64,000 nucleotides of DNA from an uncultured Ruminococcus sp. (GCA_905233755.1 CAJODM010000012.1:1-64000), one strand, 5' to 3'. Numbered from the stretch's first letter, positions 18,401 to 28,888 are shown. Notes: generated by a model from the sequence alone, not told the origin. Translations and numbers: made by a program.

Positions 18401-19518
18401 CGATTACAGTGACAGATACCGCGACGATCACGGTCTATCCCGCTGTGCCGGAGATCACCCTCTCTATCACCGGCTACTCGGCGACAGCAACCAGCGGTGA
18501 TGACACCGTCTATATCGTGATGCTGGGCAGCGAATACTACTTTGAGGCATATCTCAGCGGAGCCGATCTGAATACCGTTGTCAACTCGGACTACACCTAT
18601 ACATGGTATGTCGGATCACAGGGAACGGGCAACGAGCTTGCTACGATCTACAGCGGTGACTGTACGGCGAATAGCAACGGCAGCTACGTCAAGTTCGGTA
18701 CTGCTACCGCGAACGTTGCCGACACCGTGAACCAGACGCTCACCCTTGTCTGTGTCGCTTCGCGCAACAGTGTGACGAACACCAACACCGTCTCGCTCCT
18801 TTATATGAAGAAGAACCTGATCGACAGCTTTGAGCTCGATCCGTTCCAGAAGATCTATAACGTATCGAGCAGCGTCTCGATCACGGCGGACTATGACGAT
18901 ACCTTCGAGGGCAGCAGTGCTACGGGCTATACGACGACTGTCTACTTCTCGCCGGATAACAACGCCTATTACTATGCTCCCGCCGCGGTCGTCAGCGATA
19001 CATTCATGACATCGTTCACGAGCACGCTCAACGCATATGTCTATCCCGCCGGCGTGAAGTATATCTACATGAATATCACGAACGGGACCGTCTCGGCGAG
19101 CAGCCCCCCGGTGCATACCACCGTCGGTACCGCCAACACCGCCGCCTCGCGTCCGTTCTACTTCATCAACAACAGCGGCATGAACCTTTCCGGTTACCGC
19201 GTGATGGCGTTCTGGACGAACAGCGACGACACCACCGGGTTCCAGACTGCCCAGCCGATCTCGGATGGCGTTCGCTATCGCGTGAACATCCCGACGACCG
19301 CGACCGCGATCGCTTTCGGCGCCGCGATAGGGAACAAGTACAGCGGCACCCCGTCAATGTCGAACGATGCGTTCATCTTCTCGACCGACTTCTATGAGGC
19401 GTGTACCGCTACCGTGTCGATCGACGCGACCGTTAACACCCTGAGCGCATCCGGCTATGACAGCTCCTCGCCGCCGATCCTGACGACTTCTACCGGTACC
19501 TTTGTCCCCGTATCCTGA
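15451..19518 (+). CDS. Giant SipW-type surface protein with Ig-like and Listeria-Bacteroides repeats
   Basis: A 1355-aa protein. The membrane segment at about 38-57 ends TTFAYYVSDVET, the best match in the window to a SipW cleavage site. A Glu/Ala-rich spacer follows. A region near residues 150-260 (VWGGTSGG..., YYARVYND) resembles the surface modules of the neighbours. BIG2/Ig-like domains span about 275-445. An extracellular module lies near 550-665. Three Listeria-Bacteroides (Flg_new) repeats lie at about 668-898, each ending in W-(T/S)-x-N-(T/D). Further beta-rich, Thr/Ser-dominated sequence follows to the end. No LPXTG is present. ATG at 15451 follows GAAAGGAG. Modular adhesin or fibre-like architecture is clear; the ligand is unknown. 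Confidence 0.7.
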   Translation: MSRKGSNNHYHYAEKFESRAYQRRVRAARILHTPRKSMLFALAILCVFGFISTTFAYYVSDVETTTGSDGSVIVSVRTALAQKDESAGALAEERNLATATDSAASDAEPEIAAVVEPTEEPEPIAVFKEHSDLALTGAEADLAATGANEVLVIFGLCTNMEQWKASGYPQLNVWGGTSGGCKSATRISNATHTSDGRTYTLYYARVYNDNTNVQAKLSDTWYSGTVSSADLTSNNAYFFCDSSSGWDGQWGQGYQFDSSASLSATLTNMYTNQTSTLTPSLTSNTTYNEILSTTYSVTTNPGSAGSVTSAGVFSATAAGTYTVTATVTYNAKGFSNITKTATATATITVTQAPVCAVTPASTSVTLNIGETATVQLNTNSYHSGGTITAASGNTSVATVTPTSGIASGGSVTIKAMSPGTTTITATCSDSGSAAGTINVTVNTPTISSIRFGTDASTSLYAGASASAPTVTFSNTNSGTTVTSYNFSLSSTTYGTVNASTGVITAKTTPTTTATYLTCRPTISYNGVSYTFPSAATGDVRCSFTVYAYYLAGFGSSTWGTSGTQFTYNSSTSTWTAQKTLTAGTYTKQTDNGFKIYSTTAYHGSNYLGYADRTVTESSNNPTSVYSNATGGSTSNIGFTATYTGTYIFELYDFADHSDYTEMKVRVYYPHQVTFNANGHGTAPSAQVVTYGGTASNPGTISAAGYTHDGSWYTTSACTTAWNFSSAITEDKTLYANWTANTYTVTLDKNASTATAGTASVTATYGSAMPSATMPTRTGYTFAGYYDASSGGTQYYTASGTSARTWNKTANTTLYAHWTANTYSVTLNLNGGTTGTTSVTATYDSAMPSATMPTRTGYTFLGYYDTSATSGGTQYYTDAGASARTWNKTADTTLYARWSLNDPSVSFDDQTFTMTSTGSNSFTLAYSANHDGVTPAVSFSVTAYPGGASSSTTSFSGDTFTTSVPGTYTVQMTVTVTGTNSTNNTITVTDTATITVYPAVPEITLSITGYSATATSGDDTVYIVMLGSEYYFEAYLSGADLNTVVNSDYTYTWYVGSQGTGNELATIYSGDCTANSNGSYVKFGTATANVADTVNQTLTLVCVASRNSVTNTNTVSLLYMKKNLIDSFELDPFQKIYNVSSSVSITADYDDTFEGSSATGYTTTVYFSPDNNAYYYAPAAVVSDTFMTSFTSTLNAYVYPAGVKYIYMNITNGTVSASSPPVHTTVGTANTAASRPFYFINNSGMNLSGYRVMAFWTNSDDTTGFQTAQPISDGVRYRVNIPTTATAIAFGAAIGNKYSGTPSMSNDAFIFSTDFYEACTATVSIDATVNTLSASGYDSSSPPILTTSTGTFVPVS
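17749..17792 (+). repeat. 44-bp exact repeat, copy 1, inside the giant surface gene
   Basis: Identical over 44 nt to 17983-18026, 234 bp (78 codons) downstream and in frame. It encodes the start of a Listeria-Bacteroides repeat (AMPSATMPTRTGYTF). The exact DNA identity suggests a recent duplication or gene conversion of one module. Confidence 0.8.
17983..18026 (+). repeat. 44-bp exact repeat, copy 2
   Basis: Second copy of the sequence at 17749-17792, encoding the same segment in the next module. Confidence 0.8.
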
Positions 19519-19554
19519 GCTTGACCTCATATTCCACTAAGAGGAGGTGAACCC

Positions 19555-20187
19555 ATGAGCAGACCCAAGAAAAAGAAGAAACAGAACCGAATCCTTTCGA
19601 ACCGTCACGGTATCATGCTGATCGCGCTGTTGGCGGTAGTGATCCTGATGGTGAACCTGATGACGTTCAGCTACTCGTGGTTCACCCCGCAGGTTCAGAC
19701 CGGCAAGGGCATCTACTTCACCCATACCACCAACCTTCGCTCCGAGGATTGTTCGTTCGAGACCTATCAGGGCACGGTGAGCACTTCAACGGATAACGGT
19801 CTCTATATCGGCGAGGTCGTCTATAACACCACTCAGGTGACCGGTAACGTGATGATCCCCGCGCACTCTAAGGTATACTTTCGGACGAATATCCAGAACA
19901 ACAGCACCCAGTATCCCTCGATCGTCTCGCTGTATATTGCGTCGATGCCGGCGAACCTGACGGTGGCGGTGACCTATCCGTCTAACTCGGTGCGCGATAT
20001 AACTTCGGCACAGTCCGACTACTATATCATCCGCAACGCATATGTCAAGGTGAAGGACCTTAACGATGCCGACGGCCCCGGGCTGCTGGTGGTTGACTGG
20101 TATGTGGAGAACACGACCGGCTCTGCTATCACGCTCCATCTCGGCACCCCCGGTTCCGACGTTGGGCTGTATCTGATGTATAACTAA
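19555..20187 (+). CDS. Small single-pass surface protein, YSWF motif
   Basis: A 210-aa protein with a very basic start (RPKKKKKQ), a membrane segment at about 20-42 ending FSYSWFTPQ, and a beta-type ectodomain with VYFRTNIQNNSTQYPSIVSLYI. This matches the strand pattern of the camelysin-like neighbours but on a single domain. AGGAGGTGA lies ideally before the ATG. It is placed just before the second SipW peptidase, so it may be the minor or capping component of the surface assembly; that role is inference. Confidence 0.55.
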   Translation: MSRPKKKKKQNRILSNRHGIMLIALLAVVILMVNLMTFSYSWFTPQVQTGKGIYFTHTTNLRSEDCSFETYQGTVSTSTDNGLYIGEVVYNTTQVTGNVMIPAHSKVYFRTNIQNNSTQYPSIVSLYIASMPANLTVAVTYPSNSVRDITSAQSDYYIIRNAYVKVKDLNDADGPGLLVVDWYVENTTGSAITLHLGTPGSDVGLYLMYN

Positions 20188-20256
20188 ACTCTACGATGAC
20201 AGGAGGGCGGGCGTTGTGCCCGCTCTCTGATTATGCCGACAGCGGAGGTGTGCTAT

Positions 20257-20847
20257 ATGGCGAAGAAGATCCTGAATATCCTATCGACGCTCCTGCTGAT
20301 CGTGCTGGTGGCGATCGTTGTCTTCGTGTTTATCACGCGGTTGTCGGGCGAGTCGCCGTCGATCTTCGGCTATCATATCTTTCGCGTATCGTCTGGCTCG
20401 ATGGAGCCGACGCTGATGGTCGGCGATGTGATCGTGGTGCGCGCGTGTGATCCCGACGAGATACAGAAGGGTGATATCATCACCTACAAGTCAGTCGAGG
20501 GCGATATGAAGGGCAGCGAGATCACCCATCTGGTGGTCGAGGAGCCCTATGAGGAGGACGGCGTGTGGCACTATCAGACGAAGGGTATCGCCGAGGGGGT
20601 CGCGCTCGACCGACCGATCACCTACGATCAGGTCGAGGGCAAGTACATCCGCACCCTGCCGTTCGTCAACAAGCTCTATACCTTCTTCCTCTCGCCGTAC
20701 GGGCTGATTACCTTCATCTTTATCATCATCGCGCTGTTCGGGTATGAGATGGTCTCGCTGTTCCTGTCCTACCGTTCGATCGACGAGCACGACGACGACT
20801 ACTATGCCCCCAAGGCGAAGAAGAAGAGCAAGAAACGAAAAAAATGA
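20257..20847 (+). CDS. SipW-type signal peptidase I, second copy
   Basis: A 196-aa S26B-type signal peptidase. The N-terminal membrane helix (about 4-27) is followed by FGYHIFRVSSGSMEPTL, with the catalytic Ser in SGSMEPT. ITHLVV supplies the His that replaces the general-base Lys of ordinary SPase I. Further conserved blocks are VGDVIVVR and GDIITYKS. A C-terminal helix (about 150-175) and a Lys-rich tail complete the protein. This is the normal SipW length, whereas the copy at 853 carries an extra tail. The ATG at 20257 is preceded by GCGGAGGTG. A strong terminator follows, so this gene ends the surface locus. Confidence 0.88.
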   Translation: MAKKILNILSTLLLIVLVAIVVFVFITRLSGESPSIFGYHIFRVSSGSMEPTLMVGDVIVVRACDPDEIQKGDIITYKSVEGDMKGSEITHLVVEEPYEEDGVWHYQTKGIAEGVALDRPITYDQVEGKYIRTLPFVNKLYTFFLSPYGLITFIFIIIALFGYEMVSLFLSYRSIDEHDDDYYAPKAKKKSKKRKK

Positions 20848-20855
20848 TGTCCGAT

Positions 20856-20888
20856 CCGGCCCCATTGTACCGTGGGGCCGGTTCTTTT
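20856..20888 (+). terminator. Rho-independent terminator closing the surface locus
   Basis: CCGGCCCCA, loop TTGTACCG, TGGGGCCGG, then TTCTTTTG. The perfect 9-bp GC-rich stem lies just after the second sipW stop codon. Confidence 0.85.
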
Positions 20889-20943
20889 GCTGTTATTGGA
20901 CGCTGTTATCGGGTGATGAGCTGCGGTTTTTTCTGATTCTGTG

Positions 20944-20972
20944 TTGCAATCCGCTACAAATTGTGCTAAAAT
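20944..20972 (+). promoter_or_regulatory. Vegetative promoter for radC-uvrB
   Basis: TTGCAA, 17-bp spacer, TAAAAT preceded by TGC (extended -10). It lies between the terminator and radC. The 130-bp leader that follows contains nothing recognisable. Confidence 0.6.
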
Positions 20973-21103
20973 ATGGATATAATGGCTATATATAGGGTTT
21001 TATCGTATTCTCGTTAAAAGTGGGCATCGATTGTCTACCTTTTATTGGAGATTCACATTGTGGCTCGTCATATCGGATATCGACAGGAGAGGGGAGAGGG
21101 CTC

Positions 21104-21793
21104 ATGGCTATAAAGGCGGATCACTCGGGTCACCGCGCGCGGATGAAGCGGCGGTTTCTTGAGAACGGCGTCGATAACTTTCATCCCCACGAGGTGCTCG
21201 AGATGCTCCTCTACTATGCTGTTCCGATGAAGGACACCAACGACCTTGCCATCCGCCTGATCACGCATTTCGGTTCCTTCTCGGCGGTGCTCGATGCGCC
21301 GATCGACCTGCTCATGGAGTTTGGGCTGACCGAGAACCAGGCGACCTATCTGAAGCTGCTGCCCCAGGCGTGCCGGCTCTATCTCGATGATATGAGCAAC
21401 TCGCCGCAAAAGATCATCACCAAGGAGCACATCGCGCCGTATCTGATTAACAAGTTCGTCGGGCGCACCGAGGAGTGCGTGCTGCTGCTGTTGATGGACA
21501 GAAAGTGCAAGGAGCTCTTCTGCGGTGTGATCTCTAGTGGCTCGTTCGATACCTCTGAGCTGTCGGTGCGCAAGATCATCGACCTGTCGCTGCGCTACGG
21601 CGCGGTATATGCGATCCTCGCCCATAACCACCCCGACGGCGTCGCGCTGCCGTCAAATGCCGATATCTCTGCCACCCGCAACATTGCTGCCGCGCTTCAC
21701 CTCATCCGTGTCAAGCTCGTCGACCACTATGTGATCGCCGACAACGACTGTGTGTCGATGCGGGATTCCGACATCCGGTTTCTATCATCATAA
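21104..21793 (+). CDS. radC: RadC-family JAMM/MPN protein
   Basis: A 229-aa protein of the RadC family. It has an N-terminal helix-hairpin-helix-like region (about 15-85) and a C-terminal JAB1/MPN+ metalloprotease-like domain. The metal site H-x-H-x7-S-x2-D is intact in HNHPDGVALPSNAD. RadC proteins were once linked to DNA repair, but their real substrate is unsettled. ATG at 21104 was preferred because AGAGGGGAGAGGG lies just before it; the frame is open further upstream without a ribosome site. The stop overlaps the ribosome site of uvrB, so the two are almost certainly cotranscribed. Confidence 0.9.
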   Translation: MAIKADHSGHRARMKRRFLENGVDNFHPHEVLEMLLYYAVPMKDTNDLAIRLITHFGSFSAVLDAPIDLLMEFGLTENQATYLKLLPQACRLYLDDMSNSPQKIITKEHIAPYLINKFVGRTEECVLLLLMDRKCKELFCGVISSGSFDTSELSVRKIIDLSLRYGAVYAILAHNHPDGVALPSNADISATRNIAAALHLIRVKLVDHYVIADNDCVSMRDSDIRFLSS

Positions 21794-21808
21794 GGGGGTG
21801 TGGCGCTT

Positions 21809-23770
<1,962 letters not shown>

Positions 23771-23816
23771 TTGCCCATACCATAACGTTAACAGAAACCA
23801 ATCAGGAGAACATTCT

Positions 23817-25811
23817 ATGGTTAAGAGAAAGCCCGTCTACAGCGACGATAGCATCACTTCCCTCAAGGGAGCCGACCGCGTCCGAAAGCGCCCCGCCGTC
23901 ATCTTCGGTTCCGACGGTATCGAGGGCTGTCAGCACTCGGTATTCGAAATCCTGTCCAACTCGATCGACGAGGCCCGCGAGGGCTACGGCAAGGAGATCA
24001 CCCTAACCGCCTTTGCCGACGGCTCTATCGAGGTGGAGGATCACGGCCGCGGCATCCCCGTGGATTATAACAAGAACGAAGAAGAATATAACTGGCGGCT
24101 GCTGTTCTGCGAGATGTATGCCGGCGGCAAGTATAACAACAGCGCCGGCGAGAACTACGAGTTCTCGCTCGGGCTCAACGGTCTGGGACTGTGCGCGACC
24201 CAGTGCGCGTCCGAGTATATGAACGCCGAGATCAAGCGCGATCACAAGAAGTACACCCTGCATTTTGAGAAGGGCGAGAACGTCGGCGGGCTTGCTGCTG
24301 TCGACTATGCCGGACGCGATACCGGATCGAAGATCCGCTGGAAACCCGACCTCGAGGTGTTCACCGATATCGACATGAAGCCCGAGTTCTATCTCGAGAT
24401 GATTCGCCGCCAGGCGATCGTCAACCCCGGCATCCGGTTCATCTTCCGCCTGCAGACGGGCCGCAGCTTCGAGACCACCGAGTTCTACTATGAGAACGGG
24501 ATCGCCGACCATGTGGGCGAGCTGCTCGGCGACGATGCGATGACCGCCGTCCAGGCGTGGGATACCGAGCGCATGGTGCGCGACCGCGACGACAAGGACG
24601 AGTACAAGTGCAAGATCAACGTCGCGCTGGGATTCTCCAACCGTGTCACCGCCGCCGAGTACTATCACAACTCGTCCTATCTCGAGCACGGCGGCGCCCC
24701 CGACAAGGCGGTGCGCAACGCCTTTGTCTATCAGATCGACAGCTACCTCAAGCAACAGGGAAAGTATAACAAGAACGAGAGCAAGATCAAGTTCGACGAT
24801 GTTGCCGACTGTCTGTGCATCGTGATCTCCTCCTTTTCGTCTGTCACTTCCTACGAGAACCAGACGAAGAAGGCGATCACCAACAAGGGCATCCAAGACG
24901 CGATGACCGACTTTCTGCGAAAGCAGCTTGAGGTCTATTTTATCGAGAACCCGCTCGACGCCGAGAAGATCGGCGCCCAGGTGCTCGTCAACAAGCGCTC
25001 GCGCGAGAACGCCGAGCGCACCCGCATCACCATCAAGAAGAACCTGACCGCCAACATTGACATCACCTCCAAGGTCGCAAAGTTCACCGACTGCCGCTCC
25101 AAGAACGTCGAGGAGCGCGAGCTGTTCATCGTTGAGGGCGATTCGGCAAAGGGCGCCTGCGTCCAAGCGCGCAACCCCGATTTCCAGGCGATCATGCCTA
25201 TCCGCGGCAAGATCCTGAACTGCCTGAAGGTCGACTATGACCGCATCTTCAAGAGCGAGATCATCACCGATCTCATCAAGATCCTCGGCTGCGGTGTACA
25301 GCTCGACGACAACGTCCGCACCAAGTCGAAGAAGGACATCGCCTCGTTCAATATCGACAACCTTCGGTGGAACAAGGTGATCATCTGTACCGATGCCGAT
25401 GTTGACGGGTTCCATATCCGCACGATGCTTTTGACGATGATCTATCGCCTGACGCCCGCGCTCATCGACGCCGGCAAGGTGTTCATCGCCGAGTCGCCGC
25501 TGTATGAGATCACCACGAAGGACAAGGTCTACTTCGCCTATACCGAGGCGGAGAAGGAGCAGTATATCACCGAGATCGGGTCCTCGCGGTTCACCGTCCA
25601 GCGATCCAAGGGACTGGGCGAGAACGAGCCCGATATGATGAGCTTGACCACCATGAACCCCGATACCCGTCGGCTCATCAAGGTGATGCCCGACGACGTC
25701 GAGCGCACCGCGCACATCTTTGATATCCTGCTGGGCGACAACCTGCAGGGGCGCAAGGACTTCATCGTCGAGAACGGCGCCGACTATGCCGATAACCTCG
25801 ACGTCTCCTGA
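23817..25811 (+). CDS. parE: Type IIA topoisomerase ATPase subunit, topoisomerase IV-like
   Basis: A 664-aa GyrB/ParE-family subunit supplying ATP-driven strand passage. It has a GHKL ATPase motif (EILSNSIDEA), DHGRGIPVD, and the glycine-rich lid GLNGLGLCATQ. The TOPRIM domain shows VEGDSAKGA and the DADVDGFHIRTM metal site. It is paired with the A subunit 45 bp downstream and lies away from any oriC-type neighbourhood. The ParE/ParC reading is therefore favoured over gyrase, though sequence alone does not settle it. Sequence is divergent from Bacillus ParE. ATG at 23817 follows CAGGAGAAC. Confidence 0.85.
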   Translation: MVKRKPVYSDDSITSLKGADRVRKRPAVIFGSDGIEGCQHSVFEILSNSIDEAREGYGKEITLTAFADGSIEVEDHGRGIPVDYNKNEEEYNWRLLFCEMYAGGKYNNSAGENYEFSLGLNGLGLCATQCASEYMNAEIKRDHKKYTLHFEKGENVGGLAAVDYAGRDTGSKIRWKPDLEVFTDIDMKPEFYLEMIRRQAIVNPGIRFIFRLQTGRSFETTEFYYENGIADHVGELLGDDAMTAVQAWDTERMVRDRDDKDEYKCKINVALGFSNRVTAAEYYHNSSYLEHGGAPDKAVRNAFVYQIDSYLKQQGKYNKNESKIKFDDVADCLCIVISSFSSVTSYENQTKKAITNKGIQDAMTDFLRKQLEVYFIENPLDAEKIGAQVLVNKRSRENAERTRITIKKNLTANIDITSKVAKFTDCRSKNVEERELFIVEGDSAKGACVQARNPDFQAIMPIRGKILNCLKVDYDRIFKSEIITDLIKILGCGVQLDDNVRTKSKKDIASFNIDNLRWNKVIICTDADVDGFHIRTMLLTMIYRLTPALIDAGKVFIAESPLYEITTKDKVYFAYTEAEKEQYITEIGSSRFTVQRSKGLGENEPDMMSLTTMNPDTRRLIKVMPDDVERTAHIFDILLGDNLQGRKDFIVENGADYADNLDVS

Positions 25812-25856
25812 GCCCTTTTGTCATCCGCCCGAATTTATCATACAAAGGAAACCATC

Positions 25857-28097
25857 ATGCCTAAGAAGAAAACAGCCAAACAACCGAACATCAAGCCCAT
25901 CTCAAACGGCGTGATCGCCGGTGCGGGCGATATCGTTGAACAGCGCATCGCATCGACTATCGAAGAGAACTTCATGCCCTATGCGATGAGCGTCATCATG
26001 TCCCGCGCCATCCCCGAGATCGACGGCTTCAAGCCCTCGCACCGCAAGCTCCTCTACACCATGTACAAGATGGGGCTGCTCACCGGAGCGCGCACCAAGT
26101 CCGCCAACATCGTCGGCGCGACGATGAAGCTCAACCCTCACGGCGATGCGGCGATTTATGACACCATGGTGCGTCTGTCGCGCGGGTACGAGGCGCTGCT
26201 GCACCCCTATGTGGACAGCAAGGGCAACTTCGGCAAGTTCTATTCCCGCGATATGGCGTGGGCGGCGTCCCGCTATACCGAAGCAAAGCTCGATCCCATC
26301 TGCAACGAGCTGTTCCGTGATATCGACAAGGACACCGTCGACTTTGTTGACAACTATGACAACACCATGCAGGAGCCGACCCTCCTGCCCGCGTCCTATC
26401 CGTCGGTGCTGGTGAACGCCAACACCGGCATCGCCGTCGGCATGGCGTCGAACATCTGCTCGTTCAACCTGCGCGAGATATGCGAGACGACCGCCGCACT
26501 CATCCGCGACGGCGACCACGATATCCTGTCGACCCTGCCCGCGCCCGACTTCTCCGGCGGGGCCCAGATCATCTATGACGAGGACGCGATCCGCGAGATC
26601 TATGAGACCGGCCGCGGGTCGATACGGGTGCGCTCCACCTATACCTATGACAAGTCAGCGAACTGTATCGATATCCGCGCTATCCCGCCGACCACCACCA
26701 CCGAGGTCATCATCGAGAAGGTCATCGACCTTGTCAAGACCGGCAAGGTGAAGGAGATCTCCGATATCCGTGACGAGACCGGTATCGACGGGCTGAAGAT
26801 CACCATCGACCTCAAGCGCGGCACCGATCCCGAGAAGCTGATGCTCAAGCTTTATCGCTTCACGACGCTCGAGGATTCGTTCTCCTGCAACTTCAACGTC
26901 CTCATCGGCGGGGTGCCGATGGTGCTCGGCGTGCGCGAACTGCTCAACGAGTGGATCGCGTTTCGCATCGAGTGCATCCGCCGTCGTACCTACTTCGATC
27001 TTCGCAAGAAGCAGGAGAAGCTCCATCTGCTGCAGGGGCTGCAGCTCATCCTGCTCGATATCGACAAGGCGATCCGCATCGTCCGCGAGACCGACGAGGA
27101 GGCCGAGGTCGTCCCCAACCTGATGATCGGGTTCGGCATCGACAAGATCCAGGCAGAGTACGTCGCCGAGATCAAGCTGCGCCATCTGAACCGCGAGTAT
27201 ATCCTCAAGCGCACCTCCGAGATCGAACAGCTCGAGCAGGATATCGCCGAGCTCGAGGCGATCCTGTCGTCCAAGGCACGCGTCAAGACCATCATCGTCC
27301 GCGAGCTGCGCGAGGTCGCCGAGCATTATGGCAGGGAGCGCCGGTGTGCGCTGCTGCACATATCACAGGCGCAGACCAACGTATCACTTGAAGAGGAGAT
27401 CCCCGACTATCCCGTCAACCTGTTCTTCACCCGCGAGGGATATTTCAAGAAGATCACGCCCCAGTCGCTGCGCATGAGCAGCGACCAGAAGCTCAAGGAG
27501 GACGATGCGGTCGTCACATCATTCGAGTCCACCAACAACACCGAGCTTATGTTCTTCACAAACCTGTGCCAGGTCTACAAGGCCAAGGTCTCTGACTTTG
27601 CCGATACCAAGGCGAGTGCCTACGGCGACTATATCCCCGCCAAGCTTTCGATGGACGAGGGGGAGAGGGCGGTGTTCATGCTGAACACCCGCGACTATGC
27701 CGGCTATCTGTTGTTCGCGTTTGAGAACGGCAAGGTCGCCAAGGTCGACCTCAAGTCCTATGAGACCAAGACCAACCGCAAGAAGCTCGTCGGTGCCTAC
27801 TCCGACAAATCCCCGCTCGCCGGTATCGCCTACTGTGCCGTTGACAGCGAGTTCGTCCTCACTTCATCCTCGGGGAGGATGCTGCTGCTCCACTCGGGTG
27901 CTATTGCGCTCAAGTCCACCAAGGCGACCCAGGGCGTCGCCGTCATGAAACTCAAGAAGGGCCACCGCCTGATGTCGATCGAGCCCTATGCCGAGGGTCG
28001 GTTCTCCAAGCCCTCGCGCTATCGCACCCGTACCCTGCCGGCTGTCGGCGCGCTGCCGTCGGCGGACGATGAGGCGACCCAGCTCTCGATCCTGTAG
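25857..28097 (+). CDS. parC: Type IIA topoisomerase cleavage subunit, topoisomerase IV-like
   Basis: A 746-aa GyrA/ParC-family subunit that makes the transient double-strand break. The winged-helix domain begins near ENFMPYAMSVIMSRAIPEIDG. The catalytic Tyr is residue 140 in AASRYTEAKL. A coiled-coil arm (about 435-480, HLNREYILKRTSEIE) and a shortened C-terminal beta-pinwheel region follow. In the quinolone-contact helix, the usual GDSA reads GDAA (residues 96-99), i.e. Ala at the Ser83 (GyrA numbering) position. AAAGGAA precedes the ATG. It is cotranscribed with parE. Confidence 0.87.
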   Translation: MPKKKTAKQPNIKPISNGVIAGAGDIVEQRIASTIEENFMPYAMSVIMSRAIPEIDGFKPSHRKLLYTMYKMGLLTGARTKSANIVGATMKLNPHGDAAIYDTMVRLSRGYEALLHPYVDSKGNFGKFYSRDMAWAASRYTEAKLDPICNELFRDIDKDTVDFVDNYDNTMQEPTLLPASYPSVLVNANTGIAVGMASNICSFNLREICETTAALIRDGDHDILSTLPAPDFSGGAQIIYDEDAIREIYETGRGSIRVRSTYTYDKSANCIDIRAIPPTTTTEVIIEKVIDLVKTGKVKEISDIRDETGIDGLKITIDLKRGTDPEKLMLKLYRFTTLEDSFSCNFNVLIGGVPMVLGVRELLNEWIAFRIECIRRRTYFDLRKKQEKLHLLQGLQLILLDIDKAIRIVRETDEEAEVVPNLMIGFGIDKIQAEYVAEIKLRHLNREYILKRTSEIEQLEQDIAELEAILSSKARVKTIIVRELREVAEHYGRERRCALLHISQAQTNVSLEEEIPDYPVNLFFTREGYFKKITPQSLRMSSDQKLKEDDAVVTSFESTNNTELMFFTNLCQVYKAKVSDFADTKASAYGDYIPAKLSMDEGERAVFMLNTRDYAGYLLFAFENGKVAKVDLKSYETKTNRKKLVGAYSDKSPLAGIAYCAVDSEFVLTSSSGRMLLLHSGAIALKSTKATQGVAVMKLKKGHRLMSIEPYAEGRFSKPSRYRTRTLPAVGALPSADDEATQLSIL

Positions 28098-28134
28098 CGG
28101 CATGAGCGGCGTCCGCATTTTTTCACAAAAAAGC

Positions 28135-28163
28135 TTGCATTCTCTGTGAGAATATGCTACAAT
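28135..28163 (+). promoter_or_regulatory. Vegetative promoter of secG
   Basis: TTGCAT, 17-bp spacer, TACAAT with a TG one base before it (extended -10). It lies 69 bp before the secG ATG. Confidence 0.75.
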
Positions 28164-28231
28164 AACCTTTGCACATGAGATTATGACCCGTCTGCCGAAC
28201 GTCAGACAGATTCGAAAGGAAGAACGATATT

Positions 28232-28480
28232 ATGTCAGTTATTCAGTATATCCTCGGAGCACTCCTCATCGTCGCGTCTATCGTGATGATCGTCGTCATC
28301 ATCCTGCAGGAGGGCAACCAGCAGGGTATCGGTGTTGTCTCCGGCGGCGCCGACACCTTCTTCTCGAAGAACAAGGCGCGCTCCTATGATGCGTTCCTCG
28401 CCCGCGCGACCAAGTGGTTTGCGATCGGGTTCGTCGTCGTGGTGCTCGCGCTGAACATCATCGCGTTCTTCGTCGGCTGA
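28232..28480 (+). CDS. secG: Preprotein translocase subunit SecG
   Basis: An 82-aa SecG, the small accessory subunit of the SecYEG channel. It has two membrane helices (about 3-24 and 58-80) flanking the conserved VIILQEGNQQGIGVVSGG loop and the FSKNKAR segment. Length is normal. AAAGGAAG precedes the ATG. It has its own promoter and is followed by a terminator. Confidence 0.92.
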   Translation: MSVIQYILGALLIVASIVMIVVIILQEGNQQGIGVVSGGADTFFSKNKARSYDAFLARATKWFAIGFVVVVLALNIIAFFVG

Positions 28481-28512
28481 TGCTTCTATTCTGACCCATT
28501 TGTTCATATGAT

Positions 28513-28546
28513 AGACTATCGGATATCCGGTAGTCTTTTCTTTTTT
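28513..28546 (+). terminator. Rho-independent terminator after secG
   Basis: AGACTATCGG, loop ATAT, CCGGTAGTCT, followed by TTCTTTTTT. The 10-bp stem contains one T-G pair. Confidence 0.85.
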
Positions 28547-28590
28547 GTCGCATCATCACATGGATGGTCATTTGATCGCGGGGGATCGGT

Positions 28591-28842
28591 ATGTGGAAGC
28601 TGGTACTGACGCTGTTGGGCGCGTTCTTTCTGTTCTCGTTCATCCTTTTTGCAGCCAAAAACAAAAAGCCCTTCAAGAGGGCTTTTCTGTATCTGCTGTT
28701 CGGGGTGCTTTCTTTGACGGTTGTCAACCTGTGCTCGTCGATGACCGGGGTGTATATCCCCGTCACGCGGCTGTCGCTGATCGTCAGCACGGTCGGCGGG
28801 CTGCCGGGCGTCGCGCTGCTGGTGATGCTGACGCTGCTGTAG
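28591..28842 (+). CDS. bofA: BofA-family inhibitor of pro-sigma-K processing
   Basis: An 83-aa protein with two or three membrane segments. The C-terminal half has the BofA pattern: VNLCSSMTGVYIPVT, then LSLIVSTVGGLPGVALLVML. BofA holds the SpoIVFB protease inactive in the outer forespore membrane until SpoIVB signals. In the same window, spoIVB lies 1.7 kb away on the opposite strand, the enzyme that relieves this block in Bacillus. spoIVFA and spoIVFB are not seen here. The start ATG follows CGGGGGATC. No sporulation promoter could be defined. Confidence 0.75.
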   Translation: MWKLVLTLLGAFFLFSFILFAAKNKKPFKRAFLYLLFGVLSLTVVNLCSSMTGVYIPVTRLSLIVSTVGGLPGVALLVMLTLL

Positions 28843-28888
28843 CCCGTATAGGGTAATCCCGCAGGGCATCATCCCCATATACCCCCTG

